Below, in pieces: positions 24,916 through 39,900 of a stretch of 64,000 nt of DNA. The stretch lies in the NCBI GenBank assembly GCA_026874595.1, contig CM049310.1, positions 77,989,056-78,053,055 on the forward strand. The letters run 5' to 3'. Each line of letters begins with the position of its first letter. The first letter of the stretch is position 1. Made by a program: the position numbers and the translations under genes. The notes beneath the pieces were generated by a model. It worked only from the letters and a program-made list of their open reading frames with translations. It ran no database searches and was not told where the DNA came from. The stretch is from Sipunculus nudus. Lineage: Eukaryota; Annelida; Sipuncula; Golfingiida; Sipunculidae.

Positions 24916-27900
24916 AGTGACAAGATTGAAATCCGGGATTTTAAATATGCCAAGACAAAATTGTGATTTCGCCTTTGTGGGATTGCGATTGCATTCTGGC
25001 TGAGGTGAGTTTAAAATCCATCATGGAGCAGGCAAGGATTTTGATCTCGCCTAGACAAGTTCTGTGTATGCTGAGGGATCATATGCAAGTGCTACTCAGA
25101 TACACACCCTTTTTGGGCAGCTAATTAATACAAGTGCCTATGGATGTTAAGCTTAATTTACATGTTGTATCTAATAAATAGCTCATGCTGATTGCTAAAC
25201 CTTGTTTATCCTGACACAACACTATTTGATGCTGCCAGGCTGCACAACCTCACTCACACTTAATGTATTGTCTCCTTTCATACTCCTAACTGATCAAATA
25301 TAGGTTCTGTTTATGTATAAACATTTATGTGTTCACCATGAGGAAACATGTCCATATATATTAAACTAGAATATTGAATTGCTGTTGTTAATTTAGATAC
25401 CTGTCATAAATTCAGTTGTTACCATAGTGATATCAGGTGATTCCAAATTATTTCATCAAAAATATCACATGCTTATTCTTCATAATTCATTTGACATGAA
25501 AAAGTACTGTAGGCATAATTCTTGCACTTTGTTTCACATTTGAAAGTTAATTAAGAAATTTACTGAAATACTTGGCTTTCATCTTACTGATCTTGTCATA
25601 TTTACCTAAATTGTTAATATAACTCTGGGTAATACAGAGAAGTGTTCAACATTATTGAAATATTAAGGTAAATTTTGATGTTTTGATATATCATTTTACT
25701 CTGTTTGATGATGCTTATAAGGCTAAATAGAGGTCTTTCAATAAAGCTGTCAGTGTTATTTATATTGTCTAAAAAAAAATACACAAATTCTGACAACAGA
25801 GGTAATCTTCATGCACACAAAAATTAAATTCCTACAGTATTACCATGTTTATAAATACACAAAAAATATTTTTTGAAGTCTCACACCCATACACAAGTGA
25901 ATATTCTAATTCATTTCATTCGAGTCCTTACTGCCCTGCGTGGGATAAATATTCAGTCCCAGATCAATCATGATAGTATAACATATGAAACTACCCTCAT
26001 AGATGTATTTTTAAATATTTAATATTTCTTATTTTTTATAGAACATAGAGCTGAAAGTAGAAAATGAAAGCCTCAAAAAGGAAGCTGTAGAGAAGCAGGA
26101 ATTGTTGCTGAAAGCATCGTAAGTGAGATGGTGTGAGGTAGTCCTTAGGCCAACATATATTTTGTGTATGAGAAGTAATTTTAAATTATCTTAAATATAT
26201 AGCTGTAAATTGTCAAGAATATCATATTTATACTTCAGCTGTGTTGATCTCCAACCAAAGAATTTTAAGATGACTTATTACCCAGAGGTGTAATTATGCA
26301 TCAAATAACAGATGCAATACAATGAAGCCAGCCATTTATTGATAATCAAATTAGAAACTAAATCGATTCATTTCAGTTATTGCATTACAGTCTTTTCATA
26401 CATTATTTTACCTTTATCTCACGAGGACCGATTTAATAAACATTATTCATATTCAAAAACTTTTGTTTAACAGCGAAAGTCACTCTTATCAGACGTTGGA
26501 TGTCGGTGCAGTAATGCATGATAAATCTAAAGATTTAATGATTGCCTTATCTTCAAAAGATGCTTAGTTAAATTTATGTTCATATTAGTATCTCCCATAA
26601 AAAAATCTGACACAGTAAATGTATGTTTGTAATGATAGAATGAAGTATTGAATTTATCAATAATAAAATATAATTTAAGACCCTATAGCAATGCACACAG
26701 ATTATTTATTATCATCTCTTTTACATATACTGTGGATTAAAAAATGTGACTGCTAAGATGCTTCACTCATGTCTACTTTTCATTTTATGGATATATGGTT
26801 CAATTTGGTTATTTTAAAGCACTGCCCTGGATAGTCTTACAAAAGAACACCAAAAGAAGTTAGAAGAAACACAAGAGAAGGCAGCAAAAGAAGCTGCAGG
26901 AGAGGTCAGCAAATTGGTGGAACAGAAAACACAAGAACACGAGGAAATGATAGCAACCCTACAAAATCAACTCCTCAAGAAACAAGAGGTCTGTGGTAAT
27001 GGTATAAAGCCTGGAATCCTGTATAATATTCTTGAATATACAAGTTATAAAGTATTTTTATGAGATATATTATATATTGAGCTAATTCAGGCCTTGAAAT
27101 TCCCACCAGTCTGCTTTATCAGTGATGGATTTCAGCTTTGGCACATCAATCCTGTTCGGGATACTAGACCACCCATGGATGCCTGTGCTTTGAAGAGTAC
27201 TGTTAGATATGTTGAAATAAAAAAATTATTTGTGGTTAATTTGCCCTAGGTTTACTGAAAGTGGAAGACATCTTGATCTGATAGAAATAAGAATGTGATT
27301 TTCTGCAACTGTGGAAGATATGCTTTTGATATATTTTTAATATTGGTATAAAATCAGAACATTCTATCATAAGTTGTTTAATGAGGTGCAAATACTTGCA
27401 CTTTCAACATCTGTGAGATTACAAACTATTGCACCTTAGAGAAATTCTTTGGATAAGGTGCTAAATCAGTCATGTATAGTAATAATAATAATAATGATAA
27501 TAATTATTATCTTATAATTAAGAATCGGCTGTATCACAACCCCTTCAGTCCAACACCTGCAACCCTTTCATAGAAGTTGTGAGCTGCAAACCTTGCATGA
27601 TTTATATTGAATTAAGTTAAACATGCTCCTTTTTCCCCAGATATGTCAAAGGTTCTTTGTTGAAATTACAGATGTGTGATTTATCTGTGTATTTCCAGGA
27701 GCTTGAAGATCAGCAGCAGCAGCTTGAAGAAAGCCAGAAACAGCTTCAGAAAGTTGTTATGGTCAGCAAGGAGCTGGACAAAGCCTACAGAGAGCTGAGG
27801 CAGTCCCACGAAGAACTGAAACAGCAGGCCGAAGAGGGTTTACATGCTCAAGCAGTGTCCCAAGTAAGCCACTGTGCACTTGTTCTCCACCAACTGTTGT

Positions 27901-30900
27901 GTCTGTTTATAAGCAGTTTTAAGTAGAATGTAAGGCCATGTAATAAGTGTCTTACAATAAGTCAGCAGTACGCTTTCATCTCTCAAAAGTACTGCTATAT
28001 ATACTAAGAGGAGGTTGTATCTGTGATGGTTAGTGGCACCATATTGACCAGTCTGTGTGCATCGATGCTGCTTGAAATTACAGTGTTCCCATTTGTCAAT
28101 TAAAAAAAAAAAAGCAGAAGTTGGTTATGTTTTTGGAACTAAATTATGCTGCCTCTGTCTTTGACCATGCAAACAGTTACCTTGGATCCAGCTTTACCAT
28201 ATGTGTTTGATCATATATATTGGAATAAAGCAACTGAAGTGGATCTAAGATAAAAAATTGTGTTGTGGATACGTATGAAAATCAAAAACAGATTGAACAG
28301 CATTCTGTCTCACAATTTTTGCATTAAAATTGATTGAGAAATTGTTATTCATTTTAGATATAAGGTGTTTTAATTTAATTCAGAATTACTTTGATATGCA
28401 GCTTTTGCATCTTAAATATTAATTTCTGTTTAACATGGAGAAGTGCTGTAGCTCATTCATGCAAATATGCTGCACAGAAAACATATTTGAAATACAATTT
28501 AAATTCTTTTTTTTTTTACAATATAATAGAAAACAAATGAGGATGAGTTAGTGGAGAAAGACAGAGTGATAGAGCAGCTGAGGAATGCCCTGAAAACTAA
28601 AGAGCTGATAATAGAACAGGTGGAGGAAGAGAAGAAAGATGCTGTCAAAGATGCCATCAAGGATGCTGTCAAGGATGCTGAAGAACAGCTTCAGCAGCTG
28701 AAGCTGGAAATGTCTGCCAAAAACCACCAGATACAGGTAAGTGAGGCACTTCCATTTGCCTGCTGTAATTTCAGGAATTCTACAGGCTGAAAAAAAAATC
28801 CCACAAAACATACTACAAGTCACACACCTCCTACCAAAGAAGTCTTCATCATTTTTTAGGTCAGACCCTTAGCCAGTACAATCATACCACTCCCAGGATC
28901 ACCATCAGCTGTGCATTTCAGGTCAAGCAGATGTATTCCAAATCTCATTATACAGTTGAGCGCCGTTCATCCGAACACCGTTTATCTGTAAAATCGTTTA
29001 TCCGTAATTAAAACTGGAGAACCGAAATTTTGACCGTTTATCCGTAATTTTGAAAATCTGGAAATATAAAAATATTATTTATTCAATAAGAAGAACTGAT
29101 AATGGCTCGTGTATTTACTCCCTGTCGGTCCCGACTAATTATGAATGCATCACCGGTTCGTTTCTGCAGGTGTGACAACGCCTAATTACCCAAGTTGTAC
29201 ACACGCAGCTTGGGCTTGTACTCATTTGAGCAGTTATAGATGTGAAAACTACCACCGGCCGAGTCCCCTAATTAACCTTGTGTCCTGCAATGTCGAGTTG
29301 TTCACACCTGCAAACCATCCGGCCATGAGAGCGAGTAGATTTTGAGCTGATAATGTCGGACTCTGATACGCTCGAACTTGTACTCATCTGAGCAGTTAAA
29401 CAGTGCAGGCAAATCTATCTTCTATATAAGCTATACCATGACACGCAAGTTCGTTCACAATATAGCAAATCTTCACCACGACAACACAGCACTCAAGTTT
29501 CATGTCAGATGGAGTCAGGGTCTCGCAAGCGCAAACGCCATGTCCTGTCACTTGAAGACAAGCTCAGCATTCTGGAGAGACTTGATCGAGGCACCAAGGC
29601 AGCTGAGCTGGCCAGAGAGTTCAATGTTGGCAGATCTACTATTAGTGACATCAAGAACAGTGGTCAGAAGCTAAAGGATTTCAAGGGCCAGATGCCAGAC
29701 ACGCATGCTTCCAAGAGACGAAAGACGATGCGCATGGCGTCTGATGACAAGCTGGATGCGGCCGTATACACATGGTTTCTGCAGGAACGGTCCAAAGGCA
29801 GCCCCATCTCCGGTCCAATCCTGATGGAAAAGGCAGCGATGTACAACAAGTCGATGCATGGCTCTGACAGTACATTTTTGGCGTCAAGTGGGTGGCTCAA
29901 GCGGTTCAAGGAACGTCACGGCATCCTGCAGCTTGAGATTCAGGGCGAGGCCTTGTCAGCGGACACCAGCCACATCGACGAATTCCGATCCCACGTGGGT
30001 GAATTGCAAGAACGGGAAGGTTTGAGAGACTGTCAAGTGTACAACGCCGACGAGACAGGTCTCTACTGGAAGGTTTTGCCTGACAAAACCCTAGCTGATG
30101 CGTCCGAGAAATGTGCTCCTGGACATAAGGTGTCAAAAGAGCGGATTACTGCTCTGTTGTGCACCAACGCAACCGATGAACACAAAGTGCGCCCCCTGGT
30201 GATTGGGAAGTCAACTAAACCAAGGTGTTTCAAGCACGTGAACATGGACTCCCTGCCTGTGGCGTATCAGGCTCAGAAAAACGCGTGGATGAGCCGTGAG
30301 CTCTTCACGGATTGGTTTCACCAGGAATTCGTCCCGTCCGTCAGTATGCCAGGGAGAGTCTGAAGCAGACGCCAGCACGCGCATTACTTCTTGTGGACAA
30401 CTGCCCCGCCCATCCCATTGAAGATGAACTGCGGACTAGTGACGGGAACATATGGTGTATCTTCCTGCCGAAGAACTGCACCAACAAGATACAGCCCTGT
30501 GGTGCTGGCATCATAGAATGTACAAAACGATATTATCGTAAACGCTTGCTGTCATCCTTGCTTGCAGACTGCGTCGACAACAGCTTGTCCATCATAGAAC
30601 GGATGCGCGGTTTCAACTTGCGTGATGCCACCTGAGACAGTCTACAATCCACAAGTGCTGGAAGAATTCCCTTTTTCTGGAGCTTAAATCTCCTGCTGGT
30701 GCTCAGCCCCCAGCTGATGCGGATGAGGTGGAATCACCGACAGACATTCAGATCAGCTCAGTTGCCAAGGCGGTGGACTCGGACTACAGTGAACTGATAG
30801 TTGCTGACTGGCTCCACTGTGATGCTGATCTACCAACTGCTGCAATGCTGACAGACGAGGAGATTGTGCAGTCAGTCACTCAAGAAGCTGCTCCCGAGAC

Positions 30901-33900
30901 ATCTGATAATGAGGAAGACACATCAGCCCCCGTGAAGCCCCCTCCCACAGCTTCAGAGGCATTTGTTCATGTCGAAGGTGTTCTATCGTGGTTAGAGAGC
31001 CTACCGAAGGCCGACCCGCTTCACTTGAGTGTGCTACGCTACATCAGAAATCAGGCAGGCAGTTATCGTTCCAGGCAGTCTGATATCCGCAGTTATTTTA
31101 ACTGATTTTATGATGTGATTTTCTCGATGCATGTGATCCGCCGAACCCCATGTTCATCAGTTTTCATGTGATATTTGTGTGATATTTCCGCACTATTGTT
31201 GTAAATAAACTGTGCATTCATATAAAACTTTTTTTTATATTTTGTCAATTTCTACATCGCAGCAAGTAATAAACGAGTCTCACAAGCACATTTAGTTTTA
31301 CTGTCTGCACATAGGGGGCGGCACCGAGGGCGGTAAATCTATCATGGCAGATATCCACACGTTCAGCGAAAGATTAACTGGTACATGTACTTTACTGACA
31401 AAAAATCTTAATAAAGTAATTAAAGATATTATAATAGCTTGATTGAAATTTTGATTTGATAGTAAAAAGGTACTTATAACACATTATTCCGTTCTGTTCA
31501 CGTTTTTTATAACTCTGAAAGCTAACCGAAGTCCGTGACACCGTACCACCATTTAGTAGTAATACCGGGATGACAACATCGATGAAACGATTTTATTTTA
31601 CAGATGTTCGTTCATCCGAACGTTCGTTTATCCGAACAAAACCCGTGTCCCCCGAGATGTTCGGATGAACGGCGCTCCACTGTATTATCATATAACACAA
31701 TTGCCTGTGAAAAAAAAAAAATTAATATCGATTTTAAATAAAACTAACCCAATTCCTGGGGGTAAAACTTTTTTATTTATTTTTCCACAAAAAAAAAACT
31801 TGAGGTTGTGTGATTTGTTCAAAACATATTGTCACATCTACCAACACTGTCAACTCGGCGGTGACGTCACACACAGGGAAATCCCCTGTGACTAAAAATT
31901 CTAGATCTCATCGAATGTTGAGTATTTCTGAATTTCAGGGAAGAATAAGAAAAAAACATGTATTGGTAGATTAAGGTCATTTCTAAATTTTGCCTGTGAT
32001 TTCACACTTTGCACCTTGCCAATCACATCAAGGCCCTGTTTATGTTTTGGATGAAATCTACCATGCACATAACAAACCCACGTGCTATTATGTTTACGTA
32101 ACCTTAATCGTGTGACATCATATGAGAACCTGAATAAGCTTGGATGCAGGTTTACACAGATAGGTTGCTGGGCTTCAAATGCAATGGTACAGAAGTGTAC
32201 GTTTGATCCCAAAATTTTAGCAGCAAAATTTTGCATTTATTGTTGGAATATGAAGTTTAAAGATTAATTTGGACAAAAGTCTTTCATTATACACACTTTA
32301 AATTCACCTACATGTCTCCCTTTGCTGAAATAAATATGACGTTCTTTGTACAAAGTTTCCTTTGACATGTTTCATTTCAGTGCCCTATTTTGAATAACAA
32401 ATTTTCACACATCTTGTTATTAAAATGATCACCCTCACTTTTGGAGGAAATTTAGGTAATGCTTCAGGGCTACATGAGATAAGTTTTGAATTATTTCTGT
32501 TTTATTTCATTTCCAGGATTTACAGAATCAGTTGCAGTCTGAAATCAAAAGCTCTGTGGATGAGGTAGGTCAACAGATAACTGCATTAGTGCATGATATT
32601 CGGTTATTTATAGTAACTGAAACTAGGTGGTTTACACATTTTCTGTAATCCTCAACTATGACAAATGATTGTTTTCTGCAGACAACATAGTTGAGTATGG
32701 GACAACCATTGTAGCTACAAATCAAGTGAGAGTAAACATTAAAAACATCAAAGATTTGTTTACCTAGTTAATGACCACATTCATTACACCATTCTTTTTC
32801 CAGTCCAATAACCTGTTGCATATTTAAGTAAAGCTAATTTTTAGCCATACCACCAGATGGCAGTGGTGAATGTACATTAGTTGTCACAGCAACATTTGTT
32901 AAATGGAATAAATACAGAATTACAAAATATGATAACCCAAATGCTGTGTATTGCATTAGTACAGTTGGTATCTTTTTCCACTTACTGTATTTTATTTAAT
33001 TTAAAGTCTTTGTATGTGTATAATTACTTGCCTCTTATCATTACCAACAAAGACAAGACCTTTTATTGTGTAAGCTGTTAATGACACTGAATGCATTCTC
33101 AATTGGGAACACAAAATTTAAACAACTACTACTAGTGAAAATTTACATACTGACTCAATGACAAGAGATAGTATTAAGATAAATCCTGACAAACTGTATG
33201 ATCTTTTCCAGGAATCCGTATCAGAATCACTGACTGAGAGTTACTCCGCCAGAACTGTACACCAACTGGAGCAGGAACTTAAGGATAAAGAGAATATGAT
33301 TGGGGTAAGGGGTGCCTTCCGTAATGATGTGTCACTTGTACTTACCTTCTCCATCTGTGTTTAAATTTCCTCTTTGTTTGATGAACAACTGTAGAGATAC
33401 CTCAGGTTTGTCCATGGGGGAAAGTGTTACAGGATTTTAAAGTTCTGTAAGCATTGTAAAAGTCATTTCTGATTATTTTTTTATTTACGTTGCACAAAAA
33501 TGAAACATTTTTGTCTTACCACCAGATACTGTTCTCCCATATGATGTTTCTGTTCCATTGCTCGAATCCAATAATCCAATTGATATGTGTAAATTTGTTT
33601 TGTTTAAGTCTGCATTTCCATTTAAAATTCAAAAGAGTTTGCTTGGCTTTGTTAAATTTTTATGGTCAAGCAAACGTATTCCAAATCTCATTATATTATC
33701 ATATAATGCAATTGCCTATGATAAAAATATAAATATAAATTTTACATATACCGTATTTATTCCAATTTGGCGACTACTTAAAATTAATTAATTTTCTCAG
33801 AGGTCGAGAAAATGGAGGATATTTGAAAATCATCTTCCTGCAGAATTTGCAGTGGTCGAGATTTTAGAGGCATGTGGTTTGATAACCTTCCGTAGAGACG

Positions 33901-36900
33901 CAGAGCCGCTCTGACACTCGAGCGGTCTTATGAATTGAGTAATAATTTGGTCGTTTATAAGTTTGTTTTGTTAGCTTAACAGTATTTCCTACAAACGGGC
34001 TTCCAACCATCACATGAATTATACGGAGTCCGCAAATGATTAATCAAACTGAGCTCAATCACTTCACAAAATGATCACTACTTCGCGTATAGGTACGATC
34101 ACTTGACATAGACGGCAACTCATGTAACTACCAGTTGTTTCAAGTTAACCCACCAGGCGGCGATATCGGCGGGCCGAAAAAGGACAAGCAGCTGCACAGA
34201 AGTTGGAAGAAGACTTTATAAAAAAATAACTGCCTAATATCAGATAACTTTTTTTTGCATAATACGTAATAAATATAGGAAAGTAAAGGCGCGTTAAAAT
34301 ACATCCAACCGGAAATGGTCCTAGCTTGCGTGCCCTCGATCGGGCCCTGTATGGTACGCACCGTCACCCATCCAAAATCGAACCCGGGTCGTTTTAACTT
34401 AACTAAGACGACAGTTCCATCTGTGTCACAGTTGTTCCACCGCGCGTGCTTTCCTGCATGTTGTAAATATTACTGCTAAATATCCCACGTGAATTGCACA
34501 CGAGGCACGTGCGTACCAGGAATGGTACACGAGTTTGCCTCGTCACGGACACCCATTTGGATCTTGAACGCTTTATCAAGTTTATATATTAAGTTTATAT
34601 ATTATGAAAACCGCATCTTTGTATCTTCAAAAATTTTATTGGAAAGTTTGATGTGGATGCTCAGTGTAATAAGAATCTAGTCAGATACAAACTGTGGTGC
34701 CCGTGAGAGACGGAGGCATTTCACCTTAACATCGTCAACAGAAAACATCGTCGGCAGTCGTGAAATTAGAGTCATTTTAGAAATTATGCTTTAAATATTT
34801 TTTTGGGTCGAGAAATAAGAGGGATTGCCAAATTGGAATAAATAGGGTAATGAACTCAATTCCTGATCTTCCACAAAAAACATGAGGGTGTGTGATTGTG
34901 TGAAAAACGATTGGCACATCTGTGAGCACTATCAACTCAGCAGTGATGTCACACACAGGGATTTCCCCTGTGACTAAAAATTCTAGATCTCTTCAAAAGC
35001 TAAGTATTTCTGACACTGTCAGCCTCCAATTTCAGGGAAGAATAAAAATAACATCCATTGCTAGATTTAAGTCGTTTACAAATTTTGCCTGTGACATCAC
35101 ACTTTGCACCAGCCAATCACATCAGGGCCCACTCCCTTTTTTGGATGAAATCAACCATGCACATAACATAACCACAGCCCACATGCTATAACATCGCCAT
35201 GTGCTATTATGTTTACCTAACCTTTAAGACAGTGTTTGTGCTATATTTATGTTTTGTGCAATTTAGAATAAAACATGTTTGTTTCAGATTCTTTTGACAG
35301 ATTTACCTCTATAACATCAAACTTTGTTCCCAAGCTGCTTTCACTTTGGCCGGGATTCATATATATTCCATACTTGAAACTTACTTACATATTTTCCTAT
35401 TTTACAGAGATTAGAAGATTTCATCAGAAACAAGGAAGCTGCCCTTAAAGTAAGGATCACACTTACTATTTGATTTGAAACTGTAACCATTTATCTGAGT
35501 GATAATCATGTTTTCACATTGATATAATTATTGAACATCAGTTTTGATAACACGGAAGGTTAAGAATACAGTATGTTTGTTGTATATTGATCACTGAAAC
35601 AGAACAAGTGCTAGTTTGTTGTTGCATTCATTATCTCTGTAAACTGATAGCTTTGAACAAACTATATATTGATATGCCTGTACCAAGTATAATATTGGGG
35701 TGATGGTTATGATAATTTAGCTAAAAATTTTATCTGGATGCAGGATTTAAAAGAGCAGCATGATAAAATTGAAGAAGAGAACCGCCTACATACAGAAAAT
35801 GCACTGAAGCGAGACAAAGCTATACAAGGGTTAACACAACTCTTGCAAGAAAAAGCAATTGAGGTATGATTTTTAAAGATCTCTGTATGTCAACAATCAC
35901 CATGTATAAAATCAGTTGTTCTAAATGTTCATATTCTAAGACTGTATTAGGTCTTAATATGTAATCCTTAGTTATTTTGACAATGTTTACAGTCAAATCA
36001 AATTATAGTTCAATATGTTTGTATACCTGCATTCCGTGATATGGATATTGAAGTCCCAGTTGGATCCATACTACAGTTTCACCCATTATATTATTTTCCA
36101 CAAAAATTTAATGGCAGGCCATAACTACTGCAAATATTTCATTGTTGTAGTTCATTACAAGATCTCTGAACAGTCCCTTCAGAATATGCTCATACACACC
36201 TCATGCAGTGTATTTGAGATCTGTCATTGATTCATAAATTGTCTTCACAGGCACAAAGCTTGTGTGAAAGAATAGAAAACAAAGATGCTGAGCTTGCCAA
36301 AGCACAAGAGAGCCTACATCAACTCAAGATGGAGAAATACAAGGTTCGATCAAGTTTATATAGGTTGTCTGATTTAATAGTATCTTTTGTCTACTGCAGA
36401 ATATTATACAGGGTGACAAAGATATATTAAATGGCATGGTAATGATATTCTAAGGAGACACAAGCATACTGGATTGAATTGCTTACCTAACGTATGCAAA
36501 TGAACGAGTCATTAGCTTATCAGCCGATAATCTTTTGATCAGTCATGTTGTGAACTTTAAAGAAACATTAACCAGTGTTTGAAATAGAACCTTGACTGTC
36601 TTGTTGCAGATACATTTTATGGAAGATGCATTTTTGTCTCATGCTTGTGTACCACCGCTTATAATTCCATTTACGTTATGGGTACATTTTATGAAGTCAA
36701 GCTGCAGGTATAGAAAAAAATAATACATCATGATTGATTGACTTTTATATGATTATTGTTATATATATCGATTCTTACATATAGAGCCTTGAGGATCTGC
36801 AGAGACAAGATATGGACAGGGACAACAAGGTGTCTGAGTTAGAGAATGAATTAAGAGACAAAAAGCTGGAGGTTGAGGTATGTATGAATATTTGTGCACC

Positions 36901-39900
36901 AAAAACACAACAATGTACTGTGTAATCTGAGCACCAGTGTGGATCTTGCACATCAGTCATGGCATAGAATGTTAACAGTTATCTTAATTTTAAAAGTTTA
37001 TTTTAGCATTAGCTCATGAATGCCATTGTTACAGAAGAACCAATTCAGTGTATTAATCTAGGTCTCATATATTGGTTGAAGGAAGGAGAGATGTTACCAG
37101 AAGGATAATATTTATTGTTGATCTATCTGAATCCAAATATGCCTTACAACCAAAGTACTGTCAGTTAGTCCCACCAGTAATGGTCACAAAACCATGTGTA
37201 TTTTTTTGAGTAACATTCTTAACAATCAAACATATAAGCAACAGGCATATTTGCTTTGTTTGAAACATTCTAAAAAAAAACACTTCAGTAAAAGCATGCC
37301 AAGAATGATTGTCAGAAAAGATATCCTGTGCTGTCAAGCTTGGATGTGTTTTGCAGATGAGATGTTAAACTAATAGCTATAGTTGTTGATTAACCAGCTA
37401 ACATACTCTGCGATTGTGCTTGTGAATACTTGCTGGACTATTCTTTGTTAAACCCTTTTAGAGATTACACAAGGCTTTGAGTCGTAGAGAGGGTGAGCTT
37501 GAACGAGTATCATCGCAGCTAGAGAAGGCGGACGAGGTGCTACGGAACAGAGAGGAGGCGCTACAGGTCAGTAGATCATGTGACACAACTTTTCATATGG
37601 ACAGCTGTTTGAAAAGAATATAACACTGTTTTTACTTGTTAGGGATGCTAAATACAACATCAAGTTATCACACATTTCAAAGGTCAGGCCTAACATGAAT
37701 AACCTTTATTTCTCTATGATTCAGGATTAATTACTATAAAGTAAACCCATAAAAATGACCAGAAAAGGATTAAAAGCATGAAGTAAACTTCAATAGAGAT
37801 TTATAACCTGCAAATGTTGTCTGGTGGTTCAGGAGAAAGTTTGATAAAAACTCTGAAAGTCGATCTGGGAGGGCATGGATCTAAAGCATTGTAAGTTAAA
37901 TGTAGATTTCAGTTGGTCCTATCTAAATTGGTTCGAATCTACCTACAGTAATGCATTCTGCAAAGTCAGTGGTATAAACATGTTGAGCTTCATTAACCCA
38001 AAGATTGCAGGATTTCTGTATTGCCTGAGGTTATACCTAAATACAAATCATTTCTCAGAAAATGGTGAACATTGACCTTTGGAACTTGTGTGGTCGCTTA
38101 GTCATAATTTGTAGAATCAGTAACTGGTGATGGGCGCTATACTTGATAATGTTAGGTTGTCCTTTCTCTGAGATGAAGTCTGCTGAAATGAATTCAAAAT
38201 CTATGGTCCATTGAGATGACATTTGCTCGAAATGATTTATAATTAATATATTTTTGGCATCCTAACATTAATAGTATTTCTATTCTTCTACTGCTCTAAA
38301 TTCTGTTTCTGTTTCTGTTTCAAGTGATAGTTGAAACTATCAAGTATTACACATTTTAATCATAGATACTCAAAACAGTAAACCTTTATAAATCGCAGGT
38401 ACAGTGAAATGCCCTGACCATATTGATACCCTCTCCAGACTTGTTTATATAAATTTTAGAAAACATTAAAATACCTGTTTTGAAGAGATTTTGGCTTAGA
38501 ACACCGAAAGTAAGATTTCAAAGCATTTGCCATAAGTCCACATTTGGAACATGTCATGGCAAAGATGAGTATAATTTTGTTTTTAAGATTTTCTCTCTTT
38601 AAATACTTTCTACTCTATAAAATAGAGTCAATTTTATCCAGTTATGTTGAGTAACAATATGAAATATTGCCTGTCAGATCAGTAGGTGATTCATAAATAG
38701 TCTTTATGAGCTGCTGGTGTCAGTGAGATCCAAGACAGCCTTATCAGGTCCTAGAATCAAGTAATAGACAATTTTACAGTCTAAGTCATTGCTGCCGTAA
38801 AATAAAAATCATGAAAACTTAATTTTGTCACTGTAGAAACACACAGATCTGTTGAAAGATGTTTTTGCAAGTTGGTTGTGAGGAAGCATTCCACTGTATT
38901 TTGCTTGTATCAATTTAATATTTATGCTTATAGTTTAACCTAACTTTATTGTCCCAGATACTATTTGGTGTTGGTGGTGACAGAGATGGAGGGTACAGCT
39001 GCTTCTAATAATGCTGCAGAACAGGCTGATTTCACTCTTTGATACTTAGACCTGTCACAAATAAAATGCAGTTGTTGACAGTCCTATTCATTTATAACCT
39101 GGTACTGTAAAAATTATTATTTTTATTCTCACAGAAGTTTCCCTTTATTTTCTTATAAATTTTGAGAAAATTTGCCAGTCTGTTCTTGTCACCTTGAACT
39201 GATTACATTAGAAACAGCTGTACCTGTTTGGGCTGTATTCTTCTTGACATTACTCACTGGTTGTTTTGATGCTTGTTACGACCAACAGAGGATGCGAGAC
39301 CAGTATCAGGATGAAACTAAACATAGCTCAGAGAAGGCTGACTTACTCGAGCAACATTACCAGGTAAAATCAAAGGAACATTAAACAAAATCCCATGTAT
39401 CCATATACTGCTAAAACTGTTGTTTTTGTTTGTTTGGGACCTCCAGCTGGCAGCAAAGGGCCATGACACTGGGACAATTTTTGCCCCAGCGTAACTCATA
39501 TGCGCTAACTTACAGAATGAACCCCAAATTTGGGCATATCATTTCCACATAGTAAAATTCTGGCAAGGATCACATCCCCTTTTCTGCCTTGCTGACCTTC
39601 ACCATATCAGATTTATAAAAGCAACTGAAAGGTGGCAGCACAAGAGAGAAACAAATGATTGTTATCATGTCTACCACCAGATGTCACTTTATTGCTAGGT
39701 GACAATTATGGGGCTGAGAACCCACTGAGTAGGAATCAGAAGTGGCTGCCATCTTCATAAAAGTGACGCAACAGGTCACCATAATCTACTTTCACATCAA
39801 CTTTCATATCAGCTTCAATGCTTTCATATCAGTTTGGAGGTTGCACTGATATTACATTACTAATACACTTGCACTTTAATATTATTGTTTTAATGTAAAA

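Noticed and set aside
29509-30363. 284-codon open frame as a host CENP-B/jerky-like gene
   Set aside because: It lies between near-perfect terminal repeats and TA sites, the following domain is in other frames, and the third catalytic Asp is lost. This is a decayed transposase, not shown to be domesticated.
34370-34395. tRNA gene on the minus strand
   Set aside because: Only a B-box-like segment is present. No acceptor stem or full cloverleaf could be drawn.
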